Shown here: positions 56,942 through 64,000 of the stretch, in pieces
Layout: each line of letters starts with the position of its first letter
Numbering within the stretch: position 1 is the stretch's first letter
Assembly: GCF_006440675.2 (NCBI RefSeq)
Contig: NZ_CP083951.1
Location: 4,187,501-4,251,500 of the forward strand
Origin: Mesorhizobium sp. B2-8-5
GTDB lineage: Bacteria > Pseudomonadota > Alphaproteobacteria > Rhizobiales > Rhizobiaceae
DNA: 64,000 bases
Reading direction: 5' to 3'
Notes under the pieces: generated by a model
What the model was told of the DNA's origin: nothing
Database searches by the model: none
What the model saw: the letters and a program-made list of their open reading frames with translations, nothing else
Made by a program: the position numbers and the translations under genes

Positions 56942-58003
56942 CTATGCAGCCTTTGCAGCGTGCATAGAATGAAGCGTCTCGGGCTTCAGATGCGTGTAAC
57001 GTCGCAGCATCTTCCAATCTTTGTGCCCTGTAACCAACGCTACCTGTTCGATTGTGAACCCAGCTTCGAACAGTCGACTCGTTCCTTCGTGCCGCAAGTC
57101 GTGAAAATGAAGGTCGTGGATGCCCAGGTCAGCGCAGCCTAGACGGAAGGCGGTTCCGACTGACCGATGATTGAATGGGAAAATTCGATCATCGTCATTG
57201 CTTCGCTTGGCCAGTCGTTCCTCGACAATGGCCCATGCGTCGTACCCAGTTGCCGCGAACAAGGGTATGCGTTGATTGTTCCCATTTTTGTTTCGCGGGT
57301 CTTTCCGGTCACGGATTAGAAGCATCCGCGTGCGGGCGTCCATGTCGGACCACCGCGCCTTGCAGATTTCTTCTTGGCGCATCGCGGTTGCGACGGCGAA
57401 ACGTATTATCTGACCAACCGGCAATATTTGACGAGGATTTGCATCGAAGTGGGCGATGAGCCTGTCGAGTTCATCCTGGGTCGGCCTCCTGTCGCGCTGA
57501 TTGCCTTTACCAACGAGGCCAAGCCTCTTTAGGGCAATGCGCGCGAGATCAACTGGTTCGACCTTGACGGGCAGGCCGTGCACCGCAGCGGCATGAGCCA
57601 GAATGAGTTTTATAAAGCCGATGTCGATGCCGAGAGTCATCGGTCCGGCACCTTGGGCTGCCCGGTCACGCCCAAAACGAATGAGCCGTTCGCGATCGAG
57701 ACACGTGATGTTGCACTTCCCCAGATGTCTCTGCAGCATAGCAAGGGCCGCGGCCTTGGAGCGGCGAGGGGACTTGCCTACATCGCACATGTCGTCGATA
57801 TGGAGGTCGATGAGCTCGCCGAAGGTCTTAAGGCGCGCTATGCGGGACTTGGTGGGCGTCTCTCCGCGATCCACCTGGCGCTCGGTTTCGGTCGCCCAGC
57901 GGCGCGCGTCGTCTCGGCGCAGGAAGGTTTCGCTGACGTAGCGACCTTTGCGACGGACTTGGACACGCCAGGAACCGGATGAGAGCTTTGTGTAGGTAGC
58001 CAT
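56942..58003 (-). CDS. Tyrosine recombinase (integrase), probable dusA-type
   Basis: A 353-residue integrase. N-terminus MATYTKLSSGSWRVQVRRKGRYVSETFLRRDDARRWATETE is an arm-binding AP2-like region, followed by a SAM-like core-binding domain. The catalytic domain has Arg in ATAMRQEEICKARW, HDLRHEGTSRLFE (His-x2-Arg) and the nucleophile Tyr in RRYTHLKPET. The gene starts 115 bp before dusA and reads away from it. Integrases of this kind that lie beside dusA insert into the 5' end of that gene, and the neighbourhood fits. The tRNA-Thr at the gene's other end is a less likely target. Confidence 0.88.
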   Translation of the reverse strand: MATYTKLSSGSWRVQVRRKGRYVSETFLRRDDARRWATETERQVDRGETPTKSRIARLKTFGELIDLHIDDMCDVGKSPRRSKAAALAMLQRHLGKCNITCLDRERLIRFGRDRAAQGAGPMTLGIDIGFIKLILAHAAAVHGLPVKVEPVDLARIALKRLGLVGKGNQRDRRPTQDELDRLIAHFDANPRQILPVGQIIRFAVATAMRQEEICKARWSDMDARTRMLLIRDRKDPRNKNGNNQRIPLFAATGYDAWAIVEERLAKRSNDDDRIFPFNHRSVGTAFRLGCADLGIHDLHFHDLRHEGTSRLFEAGFTIEQVALVTGHKDWKMLRRYTHLKPETLHSMHAAKAA

Positions 58004-58118
58004 TTTTTCGTGTGCGCTCCGTGTGCACTGAAAGATCGAAACGTGGCGAAAAGGGTCGTATTCTGGCGTAAGTTTGTGTGCACTCGGTAGGTTCTAACAA
58101 TTTGATGCTAAACGAAAA

Positions 58119-59117
58119 ATGCTGAAAAATCAAGATCATAGAGTGGCCGTGGCACCTATGATGGATTGGACGGATCGACATTGCCGGTTCTTCCACCGCC
58201 AGTTGACGCGCCGGGCTCTGCTCTACACCGAGATGGTTGTGGCCGATGCCGTCATCCATGGCGCTCGCGAGCGGCTGCTCGGCTTCGATGACGCTGAGCA
58301 TCCGGTTGCCCTGCAGCTTGGCGGATCGGATCCGGCAAAACTCGCCGAGGCGGCGCGGATCGGCGAGGCCTTCGGCTATGACGAGGTCAACCTCAATGTC
58401 GGCTGCCCGTCCGACCGCGTCCAGTCGGGCACGTTTGGCGCCTGCCTGATGAAGACGCCGGTTCTGGTCGCCGAATGCGTCGCGGCGATGAAGGCTTCGG
58501 TGAAAGTCCCCGTCACGGTCAAATGCCGCATCGGCGTCGACGATCAGGACCCGGAGCCTGCTCTCGATATGCTTGCCGACAGCGTTCTCGCCGCGGGCGC
58601 CGACGCGCTCTGGGTGCATGCCCGCAAGGCCTGGCTGGAGGGGCTGAGCCCCAAGGAGAACCGGGAAATTCCACCGCTCGACTATCCGCGCGTCTACCGG
58701 CTGAAGGCCAGAAAGCCGAACGAATTCATCGGCATCAATGGCGGCATTCAATCGCTCGCCGAGGCGTCGGCTCATCTCGGGCATGTCGACGGCGCGATGC
58801 TCGGCCGCGCGGCCTATCACACGCCCGGCATCCTTGCCGGCGTCGATGCCGCCTTCTACGGCGAGGCGGCGACCATCTTCGACCACGCGGCGCTGATCGA
58901 CGCCATGGCCGGCTACGCGGCGCGCCATATCGAGCGGGGCGGGCGGCTCGGCCACATTACGCGACACATGGTCGGACTGTTCCACGGCTTGCCTGGGGCG
59001 CGCCGCTTCCGGCAAATCCTGTCGACGGATGCGAACAGGCCTGGCGCCGGGGCGGAGGTGTTGAGGACCGCGTTCGCCGCGATTGATCTCACGGCGGCGG
59101 AAGCCGAGGCAGCCTGA
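58119..59117 (+). CDS. dusA: tRNA-dihydrouridine synthase A
   Basis: A 332-residue flavoenzyme that reduces uridine 20/20a in the tRNA D-loop using NADPH and FMN. Conserved features are VAPMMDWTDRHCRFFHRQL, the catalytic region VNLNVGCPSDRVQSGTFGACLM (Cys), PVTVKCRIG and a C-terminal HGLPGARRFRQIL. The N-terminal extension before the conserved APMMDWTD (MLKNQDHRV) differs from typical rhizobial proteins in my memory. This suggests that an integrated element supplied the new 5' end and promoter. The conserved core around 58147-58180 is the usual attB region of dusA integrases. Confidence 0.94.
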   Translation: MLKNQDHRVAVAPMMDWTDRHCRFFHRQLTRRALLYTEMVVADAVIHGARERLLGFDDAEHPVALQLGGSDPAKLAEAARIGEAFGYDEVNLNVGCPSDRVQSGTFGACLMKTPVLVAECVAAMKASVKVPVTVKCRIGVDDQDPEPALDMLADSVLAAGADALWVHARKAWLEGLSPKENREIPPLDYPRVYRLKARKPNEFIGINGGIQSLAEASAHLGHVDGAMLGRAAYHTPGILAGVDAAFYGEAATIFDHAALIDAMAGYAARHIERGGRLGHITRHMVGLFHGLPGARRFRQILSTDANRPGAGAEVLRTAFAAIDLTAAEAEAA

Positions 59118-59156
59118 CCTTCGGTTAAAACGCGTTGCGTTTTAAGTCATTTTCCT

Positions 59157-59205
59157 ATGCATGTCGTGGTCCCAGAACCGCTACGCACTTCTGGGCGACA
59201 TGCAT
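59157..59205. repeat. Palindromic intergenic repeat, copy 2
   Basis: ATGCATGTCG / CGACATGCAT form a perfect 10-bp inverted repeat enclosing CCCAGAA / TTCTGGG. Architecture and sequence match the element at 1263-1312. Its right arm touches the stop codon of the protease gene. Confidence 0.8.
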
Positions 59206-59909
59206 TAGTCCCGCAGGATCATGCGGTCGCCGCGTACGTCGAAGCCCGACAATGAACCGATGAAATTCATGCCGAGCAGGCTTTGATCCAGCATGCCGGG
59301 CGCAGCGACCATCACCGACATGTCCTTGCGCACGATGCCGCCGATCGCCACCTCGTCGGTCTTGACCGTCGCCGCGCGCGCCATGCCGTTGGCGGTTGAG
59401 ACGTCCACGCTGTAGCTGAGCGCCGCCGGGTTGAACCCCGCGGCTTGCGCATCTTCGGACGTCAGCACCGTGCTGGTCGCACCCGTGTCGACCACGGCGC
59501 GCACCGGCGTGCCGTTGACCAGGATGCGGGCCTCGAAATGGCCGTTGTCGGCCTTGTCGAGCGTGACGGTCGGGCGGCCATTCTCCACGCCGAGCGCCAG
59601 CGGGCTGCCCGGGACGAGGCCGGCGGTCACGCGGCTCGCGACGTCCTGCAGTTCGTAGCGATACTGGTAGCCGGCGATCACCACGAGCACGAACGCGGCC
59701 CAGACGCCGAGATTGCGCGCCATGTCGCCCATCGGCCGACCGGAGCGGAGCAGGCTCGCGCCGATCACCATGACCAGCACGCCGACCCAGATCAGCCGGC
59801 CGAAATCGTTGTTGGCCATGCCGAAGGTGTGGCCAGCTGAATTGTTGAGCATCAGCAGCACCAGCCCGACGCCGATCACCGCCATGACGATCCAGAACAG
59901 CCGGTTCAT
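59205..59909 (-). CDS. Retropepsin-like aspartic protease (TIGR02281 family), membrane
   Basis: A 234-residue protein with three hydrophobic segments near the N-terminus (WIVMAVIGVGLVLLML, IWVGVLVMVIGASL, VWAAFVLVVIAGYQY). A periplasmic clan AA protease domain follows, with AVVDTGATSTVLT supplying the single Asp-Thr-Gly and LLGMNFIGSLSGFDVRGDRMIL the family ending. Members form homodimers like retroviral proteases; substrates are unknown. Start taken at MNRLFWIV; an upstream frame extension lacks membrane character. The DUF1289 gene is 11 bp upstream on the same strand. Confidence 0.85.
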   Translation of the reverse strand: MNRLFWIVMAVIGVGLVLLMLNNSAGHTFGMANNDFGRLIWVGVLVMVIGASLLRSGRPMGDMARNLGVWAAFVLVVIAGYQYRYELQDVASRVTAGLVPGSPLALGVENGRPTVTLDKADNGHFEARILVNGTPVRAVVDTGATSTVLTSEDAQAAGFNPAALSYSVDVSTANGMARAATVKTDEVAIGGIVRKDMSVMVAAPGMLDQSLLGMNFIGSLSGFDVRGDRMILRD

Positions 59910-59919
59910 CGGTTTCTTC

Positions 59920-60150
59920 TCACAAGACGCCGCGCTCGCGCGCCATGCGGCTGCGCCGGGTTTCACGACGCGGCCGCCGCTCGACCGTTTCGAGCCGCGC
60001 CGGCAATTCGGACATCACCGCCCGGCGCGTTTCGGGGGTCATCGTCAGCCAGCCGGAAATCTCGTCGCGCGTGCGGCCGCAACCGAAGCAGAAGCCGGTT
60101 TTCATATCGATCGAACAGACCAGGATGCAGGGGGATTCGATGGCGGACAT
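59920..60150 (-). CDS. DUF1289 family protein
   Basis: A 76-residue protein with the family's conserved [29 protein letters not shown], four Cys likely to bind a metal, and a basic C-terminal tail. Function unknown; widespread in proteobacteria. It is transcribed together with the retropepsin-like gene. Confidence 0.87.
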   Translation of the reverse strand: MSAIESPCILVCSIDMKTGFCFGCGRTRDEISGWLTMTPETRRAVMSELPARLETVERRPRRETRRSRMARERGVL

Positions 60151-60315
60151 GCTGTTCTCTTGCCTTTATTCCACATGGTGCAACCGCCGGAGCAATGCAA
60201 GCCCTCCGCAATGCGCCACAGGGCAACGCGTTCGCGGCATCGTCAGGCGGTTGTGCCGGCTGGAGAAGGCGGCTATGCCGCTTGCGATTTCCGCAACGGA
60301 CCGCGACCGACATAA

Positions 60316-61311
60316 ATGACCGCAACGCCTTTCGACGATTTCCGAAGCCTCATGGCGGCGTTGCCGCCTGCTGATGACGCGGCGGCCGCCCGTGTCCGCG
60401 CGCTGTTCGCCAAAGCGGACAAACCGAAGGAATCGCTCGGGCGCATCGAGGACATCGCGGCCTGGATTGCCGCCTGGAGCGGACGCGCGCCACCGGCGAT
60501 CAACCGGCCGCTGATGGCGATCTTCGCCGGCAATCACGGCGCCGTCAGGCACGGCATTTCGCCGCGTCCGGTGGCGGCGACCGGCAATGAGGTCGAACTC
60601 TGCGCCGCCGGCGGCGCCGCGATCAACCAGGTCTGCGTCGCCAACGATCTCGGCCTGAAAGTCTTTGACCTCGCCTTGGACATTCCCACGGGCGACGTCA
60701 CCGAGGAAGCCGCGCTCGACGAACGCGGTTGCGCCGCGACCATGGCCTTCGGCATGGAGGCGGTGGCGGGCGGCGCCGATCTTCTGTGCCTGGGTGATCT
60801 AGGGGTCGGCAATTCGACGATCGCCGCCGCACTTTGCGCCGCGCTGTTCGGCGGCAGCGGGGCCGATTGGGTCGGGCCGGGGTCGGGCGCCGACGCTGCG
60901 ATGACCGCGCGCAAGGCCGAGGTCGTCGATCGGGCGCTGGCATTCCACGGTTCCGGCCTGGGCGATCCGCTCGAGGCCTTGCGCAGGGTCGGCGGGCGCG
61001 AGTTCGCGGCGATCTGCGGCGCCATTCTGGCGGCGCGCATGGAGAGGATTCCTGTCCTGCTCGACGGGTTCGCGGCGACCGCGGCGGCCGCTGCCCTTTA
61101 TGCGGCCAATCCTGGCGCGCTCGATCACTGCCTGCTTGCCAGCCTGTCGCCGGAGCCCGGCCACGCCAAGGCGGCCGAACGGCTCGGACTGCGGCCACTG
61201 CTCGATTTCGGCATCAGCCATGGCGAAGGGGTAGGGGCCGCTCTTGCCGCCGGAATCGTCAAGGCCGCGGCGTTGACCAGTTCCGGCATGGCGATGGCTA
61301 TCCGGCTTTAG
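60316..61311 (+). CDS. cobT: Nicotinate-nucleotide-dimethylbenzimidazole phosphoribosyltransferase
   Basis: A 331-residue enzyme that makes alpha-ribazole phosphate from nicotinate mononucleotide and dimethylbenzimidazole, for the lower ligand loop of cobalamin. Typical features are KPKESLGRIEDIAAWIA, FAGNHGAVRHGIS, GDLGVGNSTIAAALCAAL, and the C-terminal DFGISHGEGVGAALA with the catalytic Glu. Size matches the family. Divergent from DUF1289. No other cobalamin gene is in the window. Confidence 0.95.
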   Translation: MTATPFDDFRSLMAALPPADDAAAARVRALFAKADKPKESLGRIEDIAAWIAAWSGRAPPAINRPLMAIFAGNHGAVRHGISPRPVAATGNEVELCAAGGAAINQVCVANDLGLKVFDLALDIPTGDVTEEAALDERGCAATMAFGMEAVAGGADLLCLGDLGVGNSTIAAALCAALFGGSGADWVGPGSGADAAMTARKAEVVDRALAFHGSGLGDPLEALRRVGGREFAAICGAILAARMERIPVLLDGFAATAAAAALYAANPGALDHCLLASLSPEPGHAKAAERLGLRPLLDFGISHGEGVGAALAAGIVKAAALTSSGMAMAIRL

Positions 61312-61328
61312 AGCCGACAGGGATTGCC

Positions 61329-62852
61329 TCAGCGGCGCCCCCGCGCCGCAACGGTCTTGGTCGGCAAAGCCGGCAGTTCTTCCATCACCCGGCTCAACGG
61401 GAAAATGGCGATCGCCTCGGTGCCCTCACGCAGCTTGGAATGCAGCTCGAACTCGCCGCCATGCATGGCGAGCAGGCCCTGCACGATCGGTAGGCCGAGG
61501 CCGGTTCCCTGTTCGGCGCTCTTGATGGCGATGGAGCCCTGGCCGAAAGCGGAAAGCACCACCGGGATTTCCTCCTCCGGTATGCCCGGTCCGTTGTCCT
61601 TGACCGAGATGTACTGGCCGCCGCCGGCGGTCCAGCCGACGCGTACGCGCACTTCGCCGCCGGACGGGGTGAACTTGATCGAATTGGACAGGAGGTTGAG
61701 CGTGATCTGCCTGACTGCGCGCTCATCGGCGAAGAGCCGCGGCAAGGTCTCCTCGAATTCCTGGATGACGCGGATGTCCTTGTTGCGGGCACGCAGCTCC
61801 ATCATGTGGCAGCAATCCTCGACTATGGTCACCAGCACGACCGGCTCCTCGTTGAGCTGGTAGCGGCCGGCCTCGATGCGCGACAAATCGAGGATCTCGT
61901 TGATCAGGTCGAGCAGGTGCTGTCCGGACTCGTGCACGTCATGGGCATAGTCGCGGTAGGTCGGATTGTTCATCGGCCCCAGCACTTCATTGGCCATCAC
62001 TTCGGAGAAGCCAAGGATGGCGTTGAGCGGCGTCCTGAGTTCGTGGCTCATGGAGGCGAGAAAACGCGATTTCGCCAGATTGGCGTCCTCGGCGCGCCGC
62101 CTTGCCTCGTCCGACATCGATTTGGCCGTCTCCACCTCGGCGATCAGCGCGTCCTTCTCCGAGCGGAAGGAGAGCAGCATCAACGACGCCCGGTTGAGAT
62201 GACGCGCGACGTAGCCGAAGAAGGGAAGCGCGGCGATAAGCAACGCCGCCATCGTGGCTTCGATCGGCGTCCACAGGCGCAGGATGGTGTAGACGTAAAC
62301 GGCAACGGGAATTGTAAAGGTGGCCAACAGCGCACCGCCAAGCGAGGAGGCCATCACGGCGGTCGTCGCCATGGCGACCAGCAGCACCATGGCCTTGGCC
62401 ACATGGAACTGGTCGATCTGGCAGGTGTCGCAGCCGATCCAGGCGAACCACGCCCAGCCAAGGCCGCACAGGAAGTGGCCGATCAAGAAGTCGCGGCGCG
62501 TCTGCGCCGGGTCGAGTTCGGCTGCCTCGGTTCGCTCCACGCGACGCGCCATGAAAGCGACGATCGCGTAGCAAAGCAGCATCGACAAGGCCCAGATGGT
62601 GACTTGGCTGTCCAGGCCCGCCAGCCGACCAACGGCCGCCACGGCGAGCACGAGCAGCGGGATCGCGACCGCGCCGACCACCATGGCGCGCGCATGCAGT
62701 TTCAGCAGTTCACGGTCGAAGTCGAGGCTGCCAGCCTGCTGCGAGAGGCGGTCGCGCGTCTTGCGCACCGCGCGCGCCACATCGCTGTTGCGGTGCGGTT
62801 TACGGCGGTCCACAATAAATTTATCCGCTGTGTTCGAGCGTTGCAAAGGCAT
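61329..62852 (-). CDS. Membrane sensor histidine kinase
   Basis: A 507-residue kinase with about six membrane segments in the first 220 residues and no periplasmic sensor domain. The HisKA dimerisation domain has SHELRTPLNAILGFSEVM (His270). The catalytic domain shows N, G1, F and G2 boxes: NLLSNSIKF, KDNGPGIPEEE and GTGLGLPIVQGLLAMHGG. This resembles PdhS/PleC-type kinases of Rhizobiales. No response regulator is adjacent, so the partner is unknown. Confidence 0.9.
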   Translation of the reverse strand: MPLQRSNTADKFIVDRRKPHRNSDVARAVRKTRDRLSQQAGSLDFDRELLKLHARAMVVGAVAIPLLVLAVAAVGRLAGLDSQVTIWALSMLLCYAIVAFMARRVERTEAAELDPAQTRRDFLIGHFLCGLGWAWFAWIGCDTCQIDQFHVAKAMVLLVAMATTAVMASSLGGALLATFTIPVAVYVYTILRLWTPIEATMAALLIAALPFFGYVARHLNRASLMLLSFRSEKDALIAEVETAKSMSDEARRRAEDANLAKSRFLASMSHELRTPLNAILGFSEVMANEVLGPMNNPTYRDYAHDVHESGQHLLDLINEILDLSRIEAGRYQLNEEPVVLVTIVEDCCHMMELRARNKDIRVIQEFEETLPRLFADERAVRQITLNLLSNSIKFTPSGGEVRVRVGWTAGGGQYISVKDNGPGIPEEEIPVVLSAFGQGSIAIKSAEQGTGLGLPIVQGLLAMHGGEFELHSKLREGTEAIAIFPLSRVMEELPALPTKTVAARGRR

Positions 62853-62928
62853 ACAGACTTCAATTTCTGCGCGCAGCGACTGTCAGTTCGTTAAGCTACG
62901 TTCGAATGATTAAGAGACTGTTTGCCAT

Positions 62929-63552
62929 ATGAGCCGTTTCGGGCCGCGAGGACCGCGCCGACGCTACGCGGCAAGCTCGCCGCGAAGCCTCTGGCGCAAG
63001 CTGCTGGACTATGGGCTGGCCTTCCTCTTGCTCGGATTGCTTATCCTGGTGGCGGCCCGCCTCGACCGCTTCGAAACACGCAGGGAGCAAGGCACGGCGA
63101 TCGTCAATGACGGCGATTCGATCACGCTCGGGACCGAGCGCATTCGCATGCGCGGCATCGACGCTCCGGAGTATCAGCAGACCTGCCAGAAGGCCGGCGC
63201 CGACTATCCCTGCGGCAAGCTGGCGCGGCAATCGCTGGTACGGCTGATCTCCGGCAGGCCGGTTTCCTGCAGCGGCTGGCAGCGCGACCGTTACGGCCGG
63301 CTGCTCGGCGACTGCAGGGCAGGTGACACCGACCTGAACCGGAGCCAGGTGCAGGCCGGATGGGCGGTTGCCTTCGGCGACTTCGAGACCGAGGAAGCGG
63401 TGGCGAGAGCGGCCAAGGTCGGCATCTGGGCAGGCGCCTTCGAGGAGCCGCAGCAATGGCGTGACAGCCATCACAGTGCGCCGGTCGAGAGAAAGCACGG
63501 CATGCTGGCCTCGTTCGGCGACGTGCTGCGCGAATTTGTTCACTTCTGGTGA
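62929..63552 (+). CDS. Thermonuclease (SNase)-like protein, membrane-anchored
   Basis: A 207-residue protein with a basic N-terminus and one membrane helix (GLAFLLLGLLILVAA). An SNase domain follows: VNDGDSITLGTERIRMRGIDAPEYQQTCQ (Asp and Arg of the active site), RDRYGRLLGDC (conserved Arg) and LNRSQVQAGWAVAF. Typical rhizobial exported nuclease-like protein; whether it cuts nucleic acid is untested. Confidence 0.86.
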   Translation: MSRFGPRGPRRRYAASSPRSLWRKLLDYGLAFLLLGLLILVAARLDRFETRREQGTAIVNDGDSITLGTERIRMRGIDAPEYQQTCQKAGADYPCGKLARQSLVRLISGRPVSCSGWQRDRYGRLLGDCRAGDTDLNRSQVQAGWAVAFGDFETEEAVARAAKVGIWAGAFEEPQQWRDSHHSAPVERKHGMLASFGDVLREFVHFW

Positions 63553-63596
63553 TGGGCGGAGCCGCCTATGATCCGATGGAGAAGCTGGAGGATGGA

Positions 63597-64000
63597 ATGA
63601 AGTTGTTCGATGGCGGCCGAGCGCCCAACCCCCGGCGCGTGCGCGTCTTCCTTGCCGAGAAGGGACTTACGGTGCCGCTGGTGCCCGTCGACATGGGCGC
63701 GCTGGAGCATCGCGGCGAGCAGGTGGCTCAGCGCAATCCGCTGCGGCGCCTGCCTGTGCTCGAGCTCGACGACGGCACCATCATCACCGAATCGATCGCC
63801 ATTTGCCGCTATTTCGAGGAGTTGCATCCCAAGCCCGCGCTGTTCGGCACGGGCGCGCTCGGCAAGGCCATGGTCGAGATGTGGCAAAGGCGCATGGAAC
63901 TGAACCTGATGGCCAGTGTCGCCGCCGCGTTCCGGCACATCCATCCTGCGATGAAGGAATGGGAAGTGCCGCAAATCCCGGAATGGGGCGAGGCCAACAA
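63597..64000 (+). CDS. Glutathione S-transferase, N-terminal part
   Basis: The first 134 residues of a gene that runs off the window. MKLFDGGRAPNPRRVRVFLAEKGL begins the thioredoxin-like domain with the catalytic-site Asn/Arg region; LRRLPVLELDDGTIITESIAICRYFEE carries the cis-Pro and the Glu-Ser glutathione-binding pair. The helical C-terminal domain starts near LFGTGALGKAMVEMWQRR. GGAGGATGG lies upstream of the start. Confidence 0.9.
   Translation, partial: MKLFDGGRAPNPRRVRVFLAEKGLTVPLVPVDMGALEHRGEQVAQRNPLRRLPVLELDDGTIITESIAICRYFEELHPKPALFGTGALGKAMVEMWQRRMELNLMASVAAAFRHIHPAMKEWEVPQIPEWGEAN

Noticed and set aside
57578..57982. Plus-strand frames opposite the integrase
   Set aside because: Antisense shadows; the minus-strand integrase has its full catalytic set.

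Overview
The window looks like a Rhizobiales chromosome, most likely Mesorhizobium or a close relative. The evidence is the high-GC core genes with typical alphaproteobacterial forms (pyrG, an SNGC-type L,D-transpeptidase, DUF982, DUF1289, retropepsin-like protease, cobT, dusA), two copies of a palindromic intergenic element common in rhizobia, an opine-type catabolic operon and Ti-type tra genes.

Layout. Core DNA: 1-5.8 kb (L,D-transpeptidase, pyrG, DUF1697, NCS1 permease, DUF982) and 58.1-64 kb (dusA, retropepsin-like protease, DUF1289, cobT, sensor kinase, nuclease-like protein, GST). Accessory DNA lies between. At 6.5-14.9 kb a LysR regulator faces an eight-gene operon: a polar amino acid/opine-type ABC transporter plus an HcnABC/octopine-oxidase-like flavoenzyme and an extra DAO-family oxidase. 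At 15.3-17.6 kb lie a GIY-YIG protein, a frameshifted partner and decayed IS/SRAP remnants. At 18.1-27.5 kb is an AT-richer cluster of seven predicted exported proteins of unknown function. Three are mutually related, one has a MACPF-like layout and the last carries an HExxH motif. A serine-recombinase fragment interrupts the cluster.

From 29.6 to 44.8 kb is a probable defence island: SIR2 + small middle protein + zinc-hook SMC ATPase (Lamassu-Sir2/ABC-three-component type), a Shedu-like DUF4263 protein with a frameshifted neighbour, an HNH-like/DUF5677 pair, a DUF4238/SEC-C protein, a NACHT NTPase with an Mrr-like nuclease end, and a HEPN-like protein. A mobilisation module follows (CoiA-like, traD, traC, oriT, traA, AlpA-like) with no traG or mating-pair genes. 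Then come a TIR protein fused to a DUF3298/RsiV-like domain, small unknown ORFs, tRNA-Thr and a tyrosine integrase abutting the 5' end of dusA.

Reading: the right end is a dusA-type integration site. At least the 45-58 kb part behaves like an integrative mobilizable element (relaxase, oriT, integrase, no own secretion system). The best candidates for undescribed biology are the exported cluster at 18-27.5 kb and the TIR-RsiV fusion at 53.3-54.5 kb. All functional calls are from reading the sequence; no database search was run.
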